Positions 53,514-62,326 of a stretch of DNA of 64,000 bases are shown in pieces. The position numbers were made by a program, and so were the translations under genes. Source of the stretch: Kitasatospora acidiphila (GTDB taxonomy: Bacteria; Actinomycetota; Actinomycetes; Streptomycetales; Streptomycetaceae); NCBI RefSeq assembly GCF_006636205.1, contig NZ_VIGB01000003.1:6636501-6700500 (forward strand), read 5' to 3'. Numbering within the stretch: position 1 is the first letter of the stretch; each line of letters begins with the position of its first letter. The notes under the pieces were generated by a model, which searched no databases, had not been told where the DNA came from, and was given only the letters and a program-made list of their open reading frames with translations.

Positions 53514-54196
53514 CACATCGCCCCCGCACTGCAGGACGCACCGGGCTCCTGGGTCTGCGGGCCCTCCACGTACTTGGTGAAGAACTTCTCGACCCGCGGG
53601 TCGGTGGCGCTGTCCACCACCAGCTGGGTGCCCCAGGCGCTGAGCGTGATGGTGCCCGACTCGGTCGGGTACGGGCTCATCATCGAGTACGGGGTCGCCT
53701 TGACCTTGTCCGAGAGGACCTTGATGTCGTTCGGGGTGGCCTTGCCGTTGTACGTCACCCAGACCGCGCCGTGCTCCAGCGAGTGAACCGCGTGCTCGTT
53801 CTGCAGCGGCTGGGTGTAGACGTTGCCCATGCAGGTCTGCCAGACCGAGTTGTGGTCACCGCCGACCGGCGGGGTCATCGGGTAGTTCACCGTGCCCTGC
53901 ACGTGGTTGCGGGTCAGGTTGTCCCAGGTCTTCACGCCCGGGATCGGCGCCTTGGCGGCCTCCGCCTTGGCGTGCTGCTTGTTCTGCGCGTCGACGATGA
54001 TGTACGTGCCGCCGGCGATGGTGCCCGCGACCAGCACACCGGCGATCGAGAAGGCTATGACCTTCATCCGCTTCTCGCGGCGCTGCTCGTCGGCACGCAG
54101 CTTGGCGATCCGGTCGCGGCGGTCCGCGGCGGCCTGCTTGCCCGGCCGCACCTTGTTGGAACCGGACGAGTTGGTCTGCTGGGAGGCGGAACCCAC
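53513..54196 (-). CDS. DUF3105 membrane-anchored protein
   Basis: 227 residues from GTG 54196. A basic cytoplasmic N-terminus, one membrane helix (VIAFSIAGVLVAGTIAGGTY), then the DUF3105 domain with the conserved NEHAVHSLEHGAVWV and GGDHNSVWQTCMGNVY. In actinobacteria it is usually coupled with DUF305, as here, and is thought to act in metal (copper) homeostasis outside the membrane; the mechanism is unknown. Confidence 0.88.
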   Translation of the reverse strand: MGSASQQTNSSGSNKVRPGKQAAADRRDRIAKLRADEQRREKRMKVIAFSIAGVLVAGTIAGGTYIIVDAQNKQHAKAEAAKAPIPGVKTWDNLTRNHVQGTVNYPMTPPVGGDHNSVWQTCMGNVYTQPLQNEHAVHSLEHGAVWVTYNGKATPNDIKVLSDKVKATPYSMMSPYPTESGTITLSAWGTQLVVDSATDPRVEKFFTKYVEGPQTQEPGASCSAGAM

Positions 54197-54344
54197 GGAA
54201 ATCTTCCTTGTCCCCGCCGGCGGTAGGGCGCGCGGCGGCATGAGAGGTAAACAGGGCAGGGCAAGACCGCAGGTCAGCCGCGTGGGCCGGGGCGCCGACG
54301 GGAGCCGGTGCCACGGCCGCAGGGGCCGGCTGCGGGGGTTCCGC

Positions 54345-54896
54345 TCAGGGCCGATTGACCTGGAGCAGGTGAAGATCAGGAGTGGGGGCCGGCCAGGCCG
54401 CCGCGATCACCGGCACCGCCACGGGCGCCGGGCGGGGCGGGACCAGCCGGGGCAGCGCGGCCGCGACCGGCTGCGGCGGGGCGTTCGGCAGCTGCGCCTG
54501 CCGGCCGCACCACGAATCGCCGGAGCAGCCGTGGCCCGGGCCGGGCAGCGGGGCCTCCTTGGAGCACCAGGCCTTCTCGAACGGCACGGAGAGGGTCCGG
54601 GCCGGAGCGGCTGCGGGGGCGCTCTGGGTGACAGTGCTCCGAGCGGCGCTGCTCTGGGCGACAGTGCTCCGAGCGGTGCGGCTTCCGGCCGTCCCCGGGG
54701 TGGTCCCGGCGGCGGGGCTCCCGGCGGCGGAGCCCGGGGCGGGCGGTACGGCGGCCAGGGCCGAGCCGGCGCAGGGTAGCGCCACCAGCAGGGCGGCCAG
54801 CAGACCGATCAGGGACAGGGCCCATGTCACACCACCCGGGCGGCGCGCGAAAGCGGCGCTCCCCGGGGCGGGTTCGACAGGTCCTGGCGCGGTCAT
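54345..54896 (-). CDS. Secreted/anchored Pro-Ala-rich protein with conserved Cys motif
   Basis: 183 residues. ATG 54896 follows TAATAT by six bases without a ribosome site, suggesting a leaderless transcript. One hydrophobic segment (WALSLIGLLAALLVALPCAG) acts as signal. A Ser/Thr/Ala linker has a repeated ARSTV coded by a ~27-base repeat near 54620-54680. The conserved core is EKAWCSKEAPLPGPGHGCSG and DSWCGRQ, followed by a Pro-rich end (APTPDLHLLQVNRP). Unknown function; position upstream of DUF3105/DUF305 suggests the same process. Confidence 0.72.
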   Translation of the reverse strand: MTAPGPVEPAPGSAAFARRPGGVTWALSLIGLLAALLVALPCAGSALAAVPPAPGSAAGSPAAGTTPGTAGSRTARSTVAQSSAARSTVTQSAPAAAPARTLSVPFEKAWCSKEAPLPGPGHGCSGDSWCGRQAQLPNAPPQPVAAALPRLVPPRPAPVAVPVIAAAWPAPTPDLHLLQVNRP

Positions 54897-55069
54897 GCGC
54901 ACATATTAGTCAGCCGAATGGGTGAAATGGTCCCCCTGTTAGGGAGCCAGTTTCGGTTTAATCCGATGCTCCGGCTGTTGGCCTGATCCCTATGAAACCC
55001 CGGACAGCGCGCCTGCCGGTGGGCAGAATGACCACTGCCCGCCACCCGTTGCCCGTGAGGAGTCGCCAG

Positions 55070-56355
55070 ATGACCGACCAGGGTGGTCCCACCTCGACGA
55101 GCTCGGCGGACGCCTGGTGGGGGCGGGTCTACGACGGACCGGCCGGCCGGCTGCCCGACACCCCGAGGCGCAGGGCGGGAACGAGAGCGTCGACGAGTGG
55201 TTCGACTCGATCGCCTCGGTCGTCGGGCTGATCGGCCGTCAGCGGGACAGGGACACGGTCGACGCGGCGGAGGCGGTGGAAGCAGTCGAACCCGCTGAGC
55301 CCGCCGAGTCTGCTGAGCCCGCTCCTCGGGTGTCCCTCGCCCCCGCTCCTCGGGTCTCCCTCGTCAAGCCGCCCCGCACCCCCAGCACGGCACCGCCGCC
55401 ACCCGCGGCCCAACCGCCGGCCCCCGCCCCTGCCCCCGCCCCGCACGTCGGAACCCGCCCGCCCACCTACAGCCCCGAACCCACCCTGCTCCCCGCCGCC
55501 CCCGAGCAGCTCGCCGCCGTCGTCCCGGACACCGCCCTCGACGGCGCCCAGTACCCGGGGCTCACCCTGCGCGCGGCCTCGATCCGCGGCGACTCCGCCC
55601 GCTACCGGGGCGAACCGCGCACCGACGCCCTGCTGCTGACCCGGTTCGGCGACGACCCCGACGGCCTGCTGCTCGCCGTCCTCGGCAGCCGGGCCCGCCT
55701 GCCGGCCACCGTCGACCCGCGCACCGCGCCGCCGGCGGGCACCGGACCCGAGCTCGACCTCGGTGCTGCCCCGGCCTCCCACGCCGTCCACCAGGCAGCC
55801 ACCCATCTCGCCGAGGCAATCGGCCGCAGCCGCACCGAACTCGCCGCCGACCTGCGCACCGGCGCCCGCGACCGGCTCCGCTACGGCCTGCAGCGCCTCA
55901 CCGCCGGCGCCGCGGCCGGCCTGCGCGGCCCGGCCCCGCACACCGCCGGCGCCCTGCACTGCCTGCTGATCTCCCTCGACCCGCAGGCCACCCACCGCGC
56001 CGCCTTCGGCCTCGGCCCGGGCGGCCTCTACCTGCTGCGCTCCGGCCACTGGATCGACGCCTACGCCGCCCGGCTGCTCCACCACCCCGACGGGCAGGAC
56101 GACCCGGCCCCCGTGCCGCCCGGGCCGCGCCCGTTCCGGTTCCGCCTGGTCCCGGCCACCCCCGGGGACATCCTGCTGCTCTGCTCCCCGGGCCTGGCCG
56201 ACCCCGTCGCGGAGGAGCCCGCCGTCGGCCACTTCCTCGCCACCCACTGGTCGCACCCCCACCCACCGGGCACCGTGGACTTCCTGCGCCAGATCCAGGT
56301 CCGCGCCAAGGGCTACGCGGACGACCGCACGGCCGTCGCCCTCTGGGCCGACTGA
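55070..56355 (+). CDS. PP2C-like protein, probably catalytically degenerate (apparent frameshift near start)
   Basis: About 428 residues when repaired. ATG 55070 has GAGGAG eight bases upstream and gives MTDQGGPTSTSSADAWWGRV and YDGPAGRLPDT; the next frame continues GNESVDEWFDSIASVVGLIG. One extra C in the run 55161-55164 joins them. A Pro/Ala linker (about 60-140) leads to a PP2C-like domain: SIRGDSARYRGEPRTDALLL, GDILLLCSPGLADP and the terminal KGYADDRTAVALWAD. The central DGxGGH metal motif is replaced by LLAVLGSRARLP, so phosphatase activity is doubtful. Confidence 0.75.
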
Positions 56356-56362
56356 CGGTGCG

Positions 56363-57010
56363 TCAACTCTCCCCGTCCACGCCGGTCTCCCCGTCCACAC
56401 TGATCTCCTCGTCCACGCCGAGCAGCGCCGCCGCCACTGCCCGCACCCGGCTGAGCGACTGCTCCCGGTCCACCCCCGGCAGTCCGATCGCCAGCGGCAC
56501 CGAGTACCCGTCCAGCACCGCCCGCAACTGCTCGGCCCGCTCCGCCGCCGGCCCGCCCCGGAACGCGCCGGCCGCCACCCCCTCCTCGATCAGCGCCTCA
56601 AGATCGGCCTGCCACGGCGCCTCGATCTCCAACTGCCCGGCCCGCAACTCCGCACTCGCGGGCGACCGCCCCCACACCTCCACCCACAGGATCCACCGCG
56701 GATCCCCCGGCCCGTCCGCCAGATACAGCTCCGCATACGCCCCGAACCGCTCCCAGGCGCTCACCCCGGCCCGCCCGAGCTCCGCCCGCCGCCGCTCGCC
56801 GAGCTGCTCCTCGCTCCACCGCAGCGTCTCCAGCAGCAACTGGTCCTTGCTGCCGAAGTAGTAGAGCAGGTGCCCCGCACTCATCCCCACCTGCTTGCCC
56901 AGCCCCGCCATGGTGAGCTTCGCCAGCCCGTGCTCCGCGATCGCCGCCATCGCCACGGCCAGCACCTCCTCCCGCGGTCTCGCGGGCCGCCGAAGACGTG
57001 GCGCGGTCAT
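56363..57010 (-). CDS. TetR-family transcriptional regulator
   Basis: 215 residues. N-terminal helix-turn-helix (AAIAEHGLAKLTMAGLGKQV, GMSAGHLLYYFGSKDQLLLE) of the BetI-like subgroup, with a C-terminal ligand domain (YLADGPGDPRWILWVEVWGR). The last residues repeat VDGE/VDEE through an 18-base repeat. Targets unknown; the convergent PP2C-like gene ends seven bases away. Confidence 0.92.
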   Translation of the reverse strand: MTAPRLRRPARPREEVLAVAMAAIAEHGLAKLTMAGLGKQVGMSAGHLLYYFGSKDQLLLETLRWSEEQLGERRRAELGRAGVSAWERFGAYAELYLADGPGDPRWILWVEVWGRSPASAELRAGQLEIEAPWQADLEALIEEGVAAGAFRGGPAAERAEQLRAVLDGYSVPLAIGLPGVDREQSLSRVRAVAAALLGVDEEISVDGETGVDGES

Positions 57011-57236
57011 GGTGGGGGCTCCTCGGGGTGGACCTGTGGGGGACTGCCCAGCTTACGGCGCGGGCGTGGAGCTTCCGTTCCGACGTCCGTTCCGACTTCC
57101 TGTGGGAGGACGGCCCGACTTCCCACGAGAGGACGACACCCGTTCGGCCTAACGTTGCGCCAAGAGGGTTCGGTCCGTCGGTGATTCGGCTTACCTTGCT
57201 GGTGGATCTGGTGGTCCGTCAGGGGAGGAGGCTTCC

Positions 57237-58031
57237 GTGAAACTGGTGACCCGTGCCGAATGGGGCGCCCAACCGCCCAAGCAGCCCTGGACGTATGTCG
57301 CGGGCACTCAGGGCGTGAAGGTCCACTACGAGGGTGATCCGGTGCCTGCGGATCTGGTGAGCCATCACGAGTGGTGCGCGGGCCGGATGCGCGGCATCCA
57401 GGCGGCCCACATGGCTGACACCAGCCAGGGCTGGATCGACATCGCGTACACCGCGGTCGCGTGCCCGCACGGCTACGTCTTCGAGGGCCGCGGCCTGCAC
57501 CACGAGACCGGCGCCAACGGCAACCAGCCGCTCAACCTCGCCCACTACGCGGTCTGCGGGATGGTGGGGAACTCGGGCCTCACCCAGCCGAGCGACGACA
57601 TGCTCAACGGTCTGCGGGATGCCATCGAGTGGCTGCAGCAGCAGGGCGGTGCCGGGCCCGAGATCAAGGGGCACCGGGACGGGTATCCGACCGACTGCCC
57701 GGGCGGCCCGCTCTATGCCTGGGTGCAGCGCGGTGCCCCGCGGCCGGGTGGGGGCGGCGGATCCAGGGGTGGGGCGGCCGCGCCGCCCTGGCCCGGGGAG
57801 TACCTGCGGCTGCAGAGCCCGCTGCTCAACGACGACAACGTTCGCACCTGGCAGCAGCGGATGGCGGAGCGCGGCTGGCCGATCAGCGTCGACGGCTGGT
57901 ACGGCGCGGAGAGTCAGAGCATCTGCGAGCAGTTCCAGCAGGACTGCACCGCGCACGGGTGGCCGCTGACCGTGGACGGCATCGTGGGTGAGCAGACCTG
58001 GAACGCGGCCTGGCAGCGCCCGGTGTCCTGA
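57237..58031 (+). CDS. N-acetylmuramoyl-L-alanine amidase (PGRP-like) with peptidoglycan-binding domain
   Basis: 264 residues, GTG 57237 with AGGGGAGGAG upstream. Residues 1-165 are an amidase_2/PGRP domain: start LVTRAEWGAQPPKQPW, zinc ligands in KVHYEG, GHRDGYPTDCPG (His and Cys). A Gly-rich linker precedes a C-terminal peptidoglycan-binding domain (VRTWQQRMAERGWPISVDGW, VDGIVGEQTWNAAW). No signal peptide is visible, which is common for phage-derived or holin-released amidases. Confidence 0.92.
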   Translation: MKLVTRAEWGAQPPKQPWTYVAGTQGVKVHYEGDPVPADLVSHHEWCAGRMRGIQAAHMADTSQGWIDIAYTAVACPHGYVFEGRGLHHETGANGNQPLNLAHYAVCGMVGNSGLTQPSDDMLNGLRDAIEWLQQQGGAGPEIKGHRDGYPTDCPGGPLYAWVQRGAPRPGGGGGSRGGAAAPPWPGEYLRLQSPLLNDDNVRTWQQRMAERGWPISVDGWYGAESQSICEQFQQDCTAHGWPLTVDGIVGEQTWNAAWQRPVS

Positions 58032-58095
58032 GCCGTCGGCAGGGGAGTTGACGCTCCATCCGGTGATTGTCAGAGGTGGGCCGTAGGGTGCCGCC

Positions 58096-58611
58096 ATGAC
58101 CAACGCACCTGTTCACAGCGTCGACCTCGAGCTCTGGGGTGAGGGCGACTTCTGGCTGCTCGAGCGCAACAACACCCCCGAGATGACCGAGCACCTGGGC
58201 GGTCCGGAGACTGCGGAGCAGCTGGCCGCCCGGCACCAGCGGTATCTTGCGCTCGGGGAGCGGGGGCAGATCTACCGGGTGGTGCTGCCCGGTACGGGGG
58301 AGACGGCCGGTTCGATCGGCTTCTGGGAGCACGAGTCGAACGGTGCCATGGCCTGGGAGGCCGGCTGGTCGGTGCTGCCCGAGTTCCAGGGGCGGGGGGT
58401 CGCCGTCGCGGCCGCGCGCGCCGCTGTTGAGGCGGCGCGCGCCATCGGGACGCACCGCTATCTGCACGCGTTCCCGAGCGTCGACCACGCGGCGTCGAAC
58501 GCGGTCTGCCGCAAGGCCGGGTTCGAGCTGGTGGAGACCATCAAGTTCGAGTACCCCAAGGGAAGTTGGATAACGTCGAACGACTGGCGGCTGGACCTGT
58601 TGGGGGAGTGA
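58096..58611 (+). CDS. GNAT-family N-acetyltransferase
   Basis: 171 residues. The acetyl-CoA-binding loop is VLPEFQGRGVAVAAARAAVE, and SNAVCRKAGFELV is the usual C-terminal motif, as in RimJ/RimL-like enzymes acting on proteins or small amines. Substrate unknown. Single gene; converges on the EamA transporter. Confidence 0.9.
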   Translation: MTNAPVHSVDLELWGEGDFWLLERNNTPEMTEHLGGPETAEQLAARHQRYLALGERGQIYRVVLPGTGETAGSIGFWEHESNGAMAWEAGWSVLPEFQGRGVAVAAARAAVEAARAIGTHRYLHAFPSVDHAASNAVCRKAGFELVETIKFEYPKGSWITSNDWRLDLLGE

Positions 58612-58644
58612 GGCGACCGCAGGCAGGTCCAGCCGCCGCTACCC

Positions 58645-59643
58645 CTAGCCCTTGCCGCGCGGCCTCGCCTTGCCGCGCGGCCTCGCCTGGCCGCGCGGCC
58701 TCGCCTGGCCGCGCGGCCTCGCCTGGGTCAGGGCCGCACCCGCCAGGACGATCACCGCGCCGATCGGGGTCGACCAGCTCATGCGCTCGCCGAGGATGGC
58801 GACGCCTGCGACGGCGGCGATGACCGGGATGAAGTAGGTGACCATCTGGCCGGTCGTCGGGCCGACCTCGGCGACCAGGCCGTACTGGACGAGGACGGCC
58901 AGCCCGGTGCCGAGCGCGCCCAGGGCGGCGATGGCCAGCAGCGGGAGCACGGCGACGTGGCTCGGCAGCTTGCTGAACAGCGGTGTGACAACGGCCAGTT
59001 GGATGGTGGCCAGGAGCAGCTGGGTGCCGGTCAGGGAAAGGTGGGAGTGGCTGGAACCGGCCAGGGTGCGGCGGACGTAGATCCAGCCGATCGGGTAGCT
59101 GAGCGAGGCCAGCAGGGCCAGCGCCGTGCCAGCGGCGTTCAGGCCGTGGAAGCCCTGCCAGGCGCCGAGCACGGTCAGCACGCCGAGGAAGCCCAGGCCG
59201 AGGCCGGCCACCCGGATGCGCGTCGGACGGTCCTCGGAGAGGGCGACCAGGGACAGGACCATGCCCCACAGCGGTGAGGTCGCGTTGCAGATGCCCGCCA
59301 GCGTCGACGGGATGGTCAGCTCCGAATAGGCGAAGAGTGAGAACGGCAGGGCGTTCAGCAGGAACGCGGCAACCGCGAGGTGCCCCCAGGTGCGTGCGCC
59401 GCGCGGGAGCCGCTCACGCTTCACCGCCATGGTGGCCGCCAGCACCACGGTGCCGAAGAACAGCCGCCCGAACGCGACCTGCAGGGGCGGGTACCCCTCC
59501 GTCCCGATCTTCATGAAGAGGAAGCTGAAGCCCCAGATCAGCGACAGGGCGCCGAAGCGCAGCCGCCAGTCGAGGCGCGGACGGGGGCGCGCAGGGGCGC
59601 TGACCTGGGGTCGGGTAGCGGTGGCGGGGCTGGTGCTGCTCAT
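58645..59643 (-). CDS. EamA/DMT-family transporter
   Basis: 332 residues, ten membrane helices in two EamA repeats (LSLIWGFSFLFMKIG, then PIGWIYVRRTL to VIVLAGAAL). It probably exports metabolites or amino acids. The C-terminus is a run of ARPRGQ/ARPRGK units encoded by an 18-base tandem repeat (about 58648-58730), a basic tail that will vary by slippage. ATG 59643; divergent from a LysR gene that likely controls it. Confidence 0.9.
   Translation of the reverse strand: MSSTSPATATRPQVSAPARPRPRLDWRLRFGALSLIWGFSFLFMKIGTEGYPPLQVAFGRLFFGTVVLAATMAVKRERLPRGARTWGHLAVAAFLLNALPFSLFAYSELTIPSTLAGICNATSPLWGMVLSLVALSEDRPTRIRVAGLGLGFLGVLTVLGAWQGFHGLNAAGTALALLASLSYPIGWIYVRRTLAGSSHSHLSLTGTQLLLATIQLAVVTPLFSKLPSHVAVLPLLAIAALGALGTGLAVLVQYGLVAEVGPTTGQMVTYFIPVIAAVAGVAILGERMSWSTPIGAVIVLAGAALTQARPRGQARPRGQARPRGKARPRGKG
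58648..58730. repeat. 18-bp tandem repeat at the 3' end of the EamA gene
   Basis: About four and a half copies of CGCGGCCTCGCCTGGCCG-like units, in frame. Confidence 0.85.
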
Positions 59644-59818
59644 ACAGGCAACGATGCTTGCGCCGATCTCGTAGCACAAGCGAGAATTCGAAACCAGTAC
59701 CTCGTAGTATTGCTAACGTATAGCGGTCGTTGTATGGAACCCGGCCCGTCGCGAGCCATCTGTAGCGAGCCGGACCTCCATGGAGCTGGACCTGTGTGGA
59801 GCCGAACCGGGAGCGGGC

Positions 59819-60727
59819 ATGTTGAACCTCGAGCGACTGCGCACCCTTGACGCCCTCGCCCGGCACGGCTCGGTCAGCGGCGCGGCCGATGCGCTGCACG
59901 TCACGACGTCGGCGGTGTCGCAGCAGATGTCCAAGCTGGAGCGCGAGGTGGGCCAGCAACTGCTGGCCAAGAACGGGCGGGGCGTGCGGCTGACGGACGC
60001 CGGGCGGCTGCTGGCCGAGCACTCGGCGCGCATCCTCTCGCAGGTGGAGCTCGCCGAGTCCGATCTGGACGCGCACCGCGGCCAGGTCATCGGCGAGCTG
60101 CGGCTCTCGGCGTTCCCGACCGCCGCGCGCGGGCTGTTCCCCGCCGCGCTGAGCATCCTGCGCGCCCAGCATCCGGCGCTGCGGGTGCGCTCCAGCGAGC
60201 TGGAGCCGGAGTCCGGCATCGCGGGCGTGATCCGCGGCGACCTCGATCTCGCAGTCGTGCTCGACTGGTACAACAAGCCGATGCCGCTGCCCGACGGCCT
60301 GGTGAAGGCGCCGCTCCTCGACGACCCGGCCGATGTGGCCATGCACGAGGGCCATCCGCTCGCCGGCCGCGACGAGGTGGACTTGGGCGAGTTCGCCGAC
60401 GATGAGTGGATCACCTGGGGGGAGGGCGAGTTCTGCCACGAGTGGCTGCTGTTCACCCTGCGCTCGCGGGGCGTGGAGCCGGTCATCGGCCACCGCGCCG
60501 CCGAGACGCACACCCAGCTCGGGCTGGTCGCGGCCGGGTTGGGCGTGTGCGTCGCGCCCGTGCTCGGGCGCCAGCCGATCCCGCCCGGCGTGGTGACCGT
60601 TCCGCTCAAGCAGCGTGTCCGGCGGCACGTCTATGTCGTCTGGCGAGCGGACGCCGACCGCCGCCCGTCGATCCGCGCGGCGGTCGAGGCACTGCGGGCG
60701 GCGGCGGAGAAGGTCCCCGCCGGCTAG
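59819..60727 (+). CDS. LysR-family transcriptional regulator
   Basis: 302 residues, ATG 59819. N-terminal helix-turn-helix (LDALARHGSVSGAADALHVT, TSAVSQQMSKLEREVG), C-terminal periplasmic-binding-like domain (LGLVAAGLGVCVAPVLGRQP). Divergent to the EamA transporter with 175 bases between, containing an AT-rich stretch TAGTATTGCTAACGTATAGC that is a plausible promoter and binding region. Confidence 0.92.
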   Translation: MLNLERLRTLDALARHGSVSGAADALHVTTSAVSQQMSKLEREVGQQLLAKNGRGVRLTDAGRLLAEHSARILSQVELAESDLDAHRGQVIGELRLSAFPTAARGLFPAALSILRAQHPALRVRSSELEPESGIAGVIRGDLDLAVVLDWYNKPMPLPDGLVKAPLLDDPADVAMHEGHPLAGRDEVDLGEFADDEWITWGEGEFCHEWLLFTLRSRGVEPVIGHRAAETHTQLGLVAAGLGVCVAPVLGRQPIPPGVVTVPLKQRVRRHVYVVWRADADRRPSIRAAVEALRAAAEKVPAG

Positions 60728-60888
60728 AGAGCCCATCTGCAGAGCCCGTCCACAGGTCCAATCGTCGCCGGATCGTGTCGAACGCGGGGTGAGCAGCTCA
60801 TGGCGATCCGTCAACCGGGCGTCCGCGCAAGGGACGGCCGGTCCATCATGGAATCCCGCAGGCCGTACGGAGAAGGGCATGGAGCGCC

Positions 60889-61194
60889 ATGAGCCAGACC
60901 CCACCACCCGCTTCCCCCGGTCCGTCCTGGCCCGGCGGGCGGCGCGGTTCGCGGGGGCCGACGCGCCGAACGCAGCGGCCGCACCCGCCGTTCCCGTTGG
61001 TGCCGCCGACCCTCCCCGGTGCCAACCCGTGGGGCGATTCGCAGCAGGAGGACGGAGAGATCATGAGCCCGCAGAAGGAGCCCTCCGGGGGCCCGACCAG
61101 CCTCCCCGGCGCGCCGCCCCCGCCGCCCGGCCCCCGCAACCCGCCCACGCCGGGTGGCAACCCCAACCCGCCGTCCGAACCACCGAAGGGGTAG
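60889..61194 (+). CDS. Small Pro/Gly-rich protein, function unknown
   Basis: 101 residues, ATG 60889 with GGAG four bases upstream. Almost wholly disordered (PPPPPGPRNPPTPGGNPNPP and similar). A second frame from ATG 60879 to 61283 is also open and GC-biased, and ends with a more protein-like LLLPYVGHPDFGAGWPTEPQ. Which frame is real is undecided. Confidence 0.4.
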   Translation: MSQTPPPASPGPSWPGGRRGSRGPTRRTQRPHPPFPLVPPTLPGANPWGDSQQEDGEIMSPQKEPSGGPTSLPGAPPPPPGPRNPPTPGGNPNPPSEPPKG

Positions 61195-61328
61195 CGGGAG
61201 CTGATGCCGCCGACCTGCTCCTGCCGTACGTCGGGCATCCGGACTTCGGCGCGGGGTGGCCGACGGAGCCGCAAGTGCCGTAGCGCGGCTGGGCCGAGGG
61301 CATAGGAAGCAGGAGAGGCACCACGTGC

Positions 61329-62027
61329 CTACGTCGCTTCGGAAGACGCCCCGGTCTGCTGGTTGCTGAAGGGCTTTGAAGTGCCTTGTCGCGGCCTCTG
61401 ACGACTTGCTGCAGCCTGCCGGATAGCCGTGCCTTCTCGGGTCAGGTAATTGGCTGCAGCGAGAAGAACATGTGCATCGTCGCGAGCTTGTCCCAAGAGC
61501 CGATTGCATCTCGCACACAGTAGCCCTCGGACACATGCGCCACACGAGGTATTCCCCGGGCAACAGGAGTGGTCGTGGTCGACCTGCAGCCGACACTCGG
61601 CATCGGGGAGCTCGCGGCATATCGCACACACTCCGGCCTGACTCGCCAGTAGGTTCTCAAACTCCTGTTGCGTCAAGCCGTACTGACGCTCCAACCAACG
61701 TTGCTTCTGCCGGAGGCTGTTTCGACTCGCGTAGTCAGGGTTGTTAGCCCGGTGCTTCTTCGAGTACGCGGCAGCGCAGGGCCTGCATCTGGCTGCAACT
61801 CCCCGACTCCTGCCGGCGCATGTGCCGTACTCCGACAGCGGCTTGACCTCTTTGCAGGCAGGGCATCGCTTATGCTGATCGTCTGGGAAGACACTACTTC
61901 CCCAGCGCGAGCGTTTCTGAGTCAGATCAGCTGCTGACCCGTGCCGCCTCCATCGCTGCCAGTGCATGGAGCACATGTTTCGTGCCATCGCAGGACGCTC
62001 GCACTCATCGATTGTGCAGGTGCTCAA
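61329..62027 (-). CDS. Recombination endonuclease VII-like HNH nuclease
   Basis: 232 residues. TTG 62027 has GGAAG five bases upstream; the frame is open to 62210 but without a good start. An N-terminal zinc knuckle (CTIDECERPAMARNMCSMHW) and a second (CPACKEVKPLSEYG ... CRPCAAAYSKKHR) precede the endonuclease VII domain (YGLTQQEFENLLASQAGVCA, LQVDHDHSCC, CGACVRGLLCARCNRLLGQA). Phage T4 endonuclease VII resolves branched DNA; related genes are common in actinophages. Third positions are less GC-rich than neighbours, suggesting a phage or mobile origin. Confidence 0.82.
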   Translation of the reverse strand: MSTCTIDECERPAMARNMCSMHWQRWRRHGSAADLTQKRSRWGSSVFPDDQHKRCPACKEVKPLSEYGTCAGRSRGVAARCRPCAAAYSKKHRANNPDYASRNSLRQKQRWLERQYGLTQQEFENLLASQAGVCAICRELPDAECRLQVDHDHSCCPGNTSCGACVRGLLCARCNRLLGQARDDAHVLLAAANYLTREGTAIRQAAASRQRPRQGTSKPFSNQQTGASSEAT

Positions 62028-62260
62028 TCTATCTTCCAGTCGCAGCCTCAAACTTGAACCGGATGGCCCATCATATTCGTATCTGCGCCTGCCTGTTGTG
62101 CCAATCAGTACGTTGACTATCGGCTTGGCCGCCTCGATCAGGCTGAAACCCCAGGATCCCGCGCCGCTCATGGCCGACCTGCATGGCCTGGATCCCGATG
62201 AGCAGGTCACACACCGATAGGCACTGTGACCGGCACGACTGCGCTGGAGCTCACGAGACG
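62028..62260. other. Intergenic region upstream of the endonuclease gene
   Basis: Lower GC than average. It holds the promoter of the minus-strand endonuclease; open frames run through it but without convincing starts. Confidence 0.4.
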
Positions 62261-62303
62261 CCGTGTCAGTGGCCGTGTCAGGACGGTGTCAGACGGGTGA
62301 CAG
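62261..62303. promoter_or_regulatory. Four phased GTGTCAG-type direct repeats before drrAB
   Basis: CCGTGTCAG at 62261 and 62273, CGGTGTCAG at 62284 and GGGTGACAG at 62295, spaced 12, 11 and 11 bases, i.e. one helical turn each. They end 24 bases before the ATG of the ABC ATPase gene and should lie in its promoter. Confidence 0.6.
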
Positions 62304-62326
62304 GCCCGGCCTGGACAGTAGTGGGC

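Noticed and set aside
60879..61283. Alternative frame starting at ATG 60879
   Set aside because: Its first half is Arg/Ala-rich like a shadow frame and its ribosome site is weaker than that of ATG 60889; not listed as a separate gene, but the choice is uncertain.
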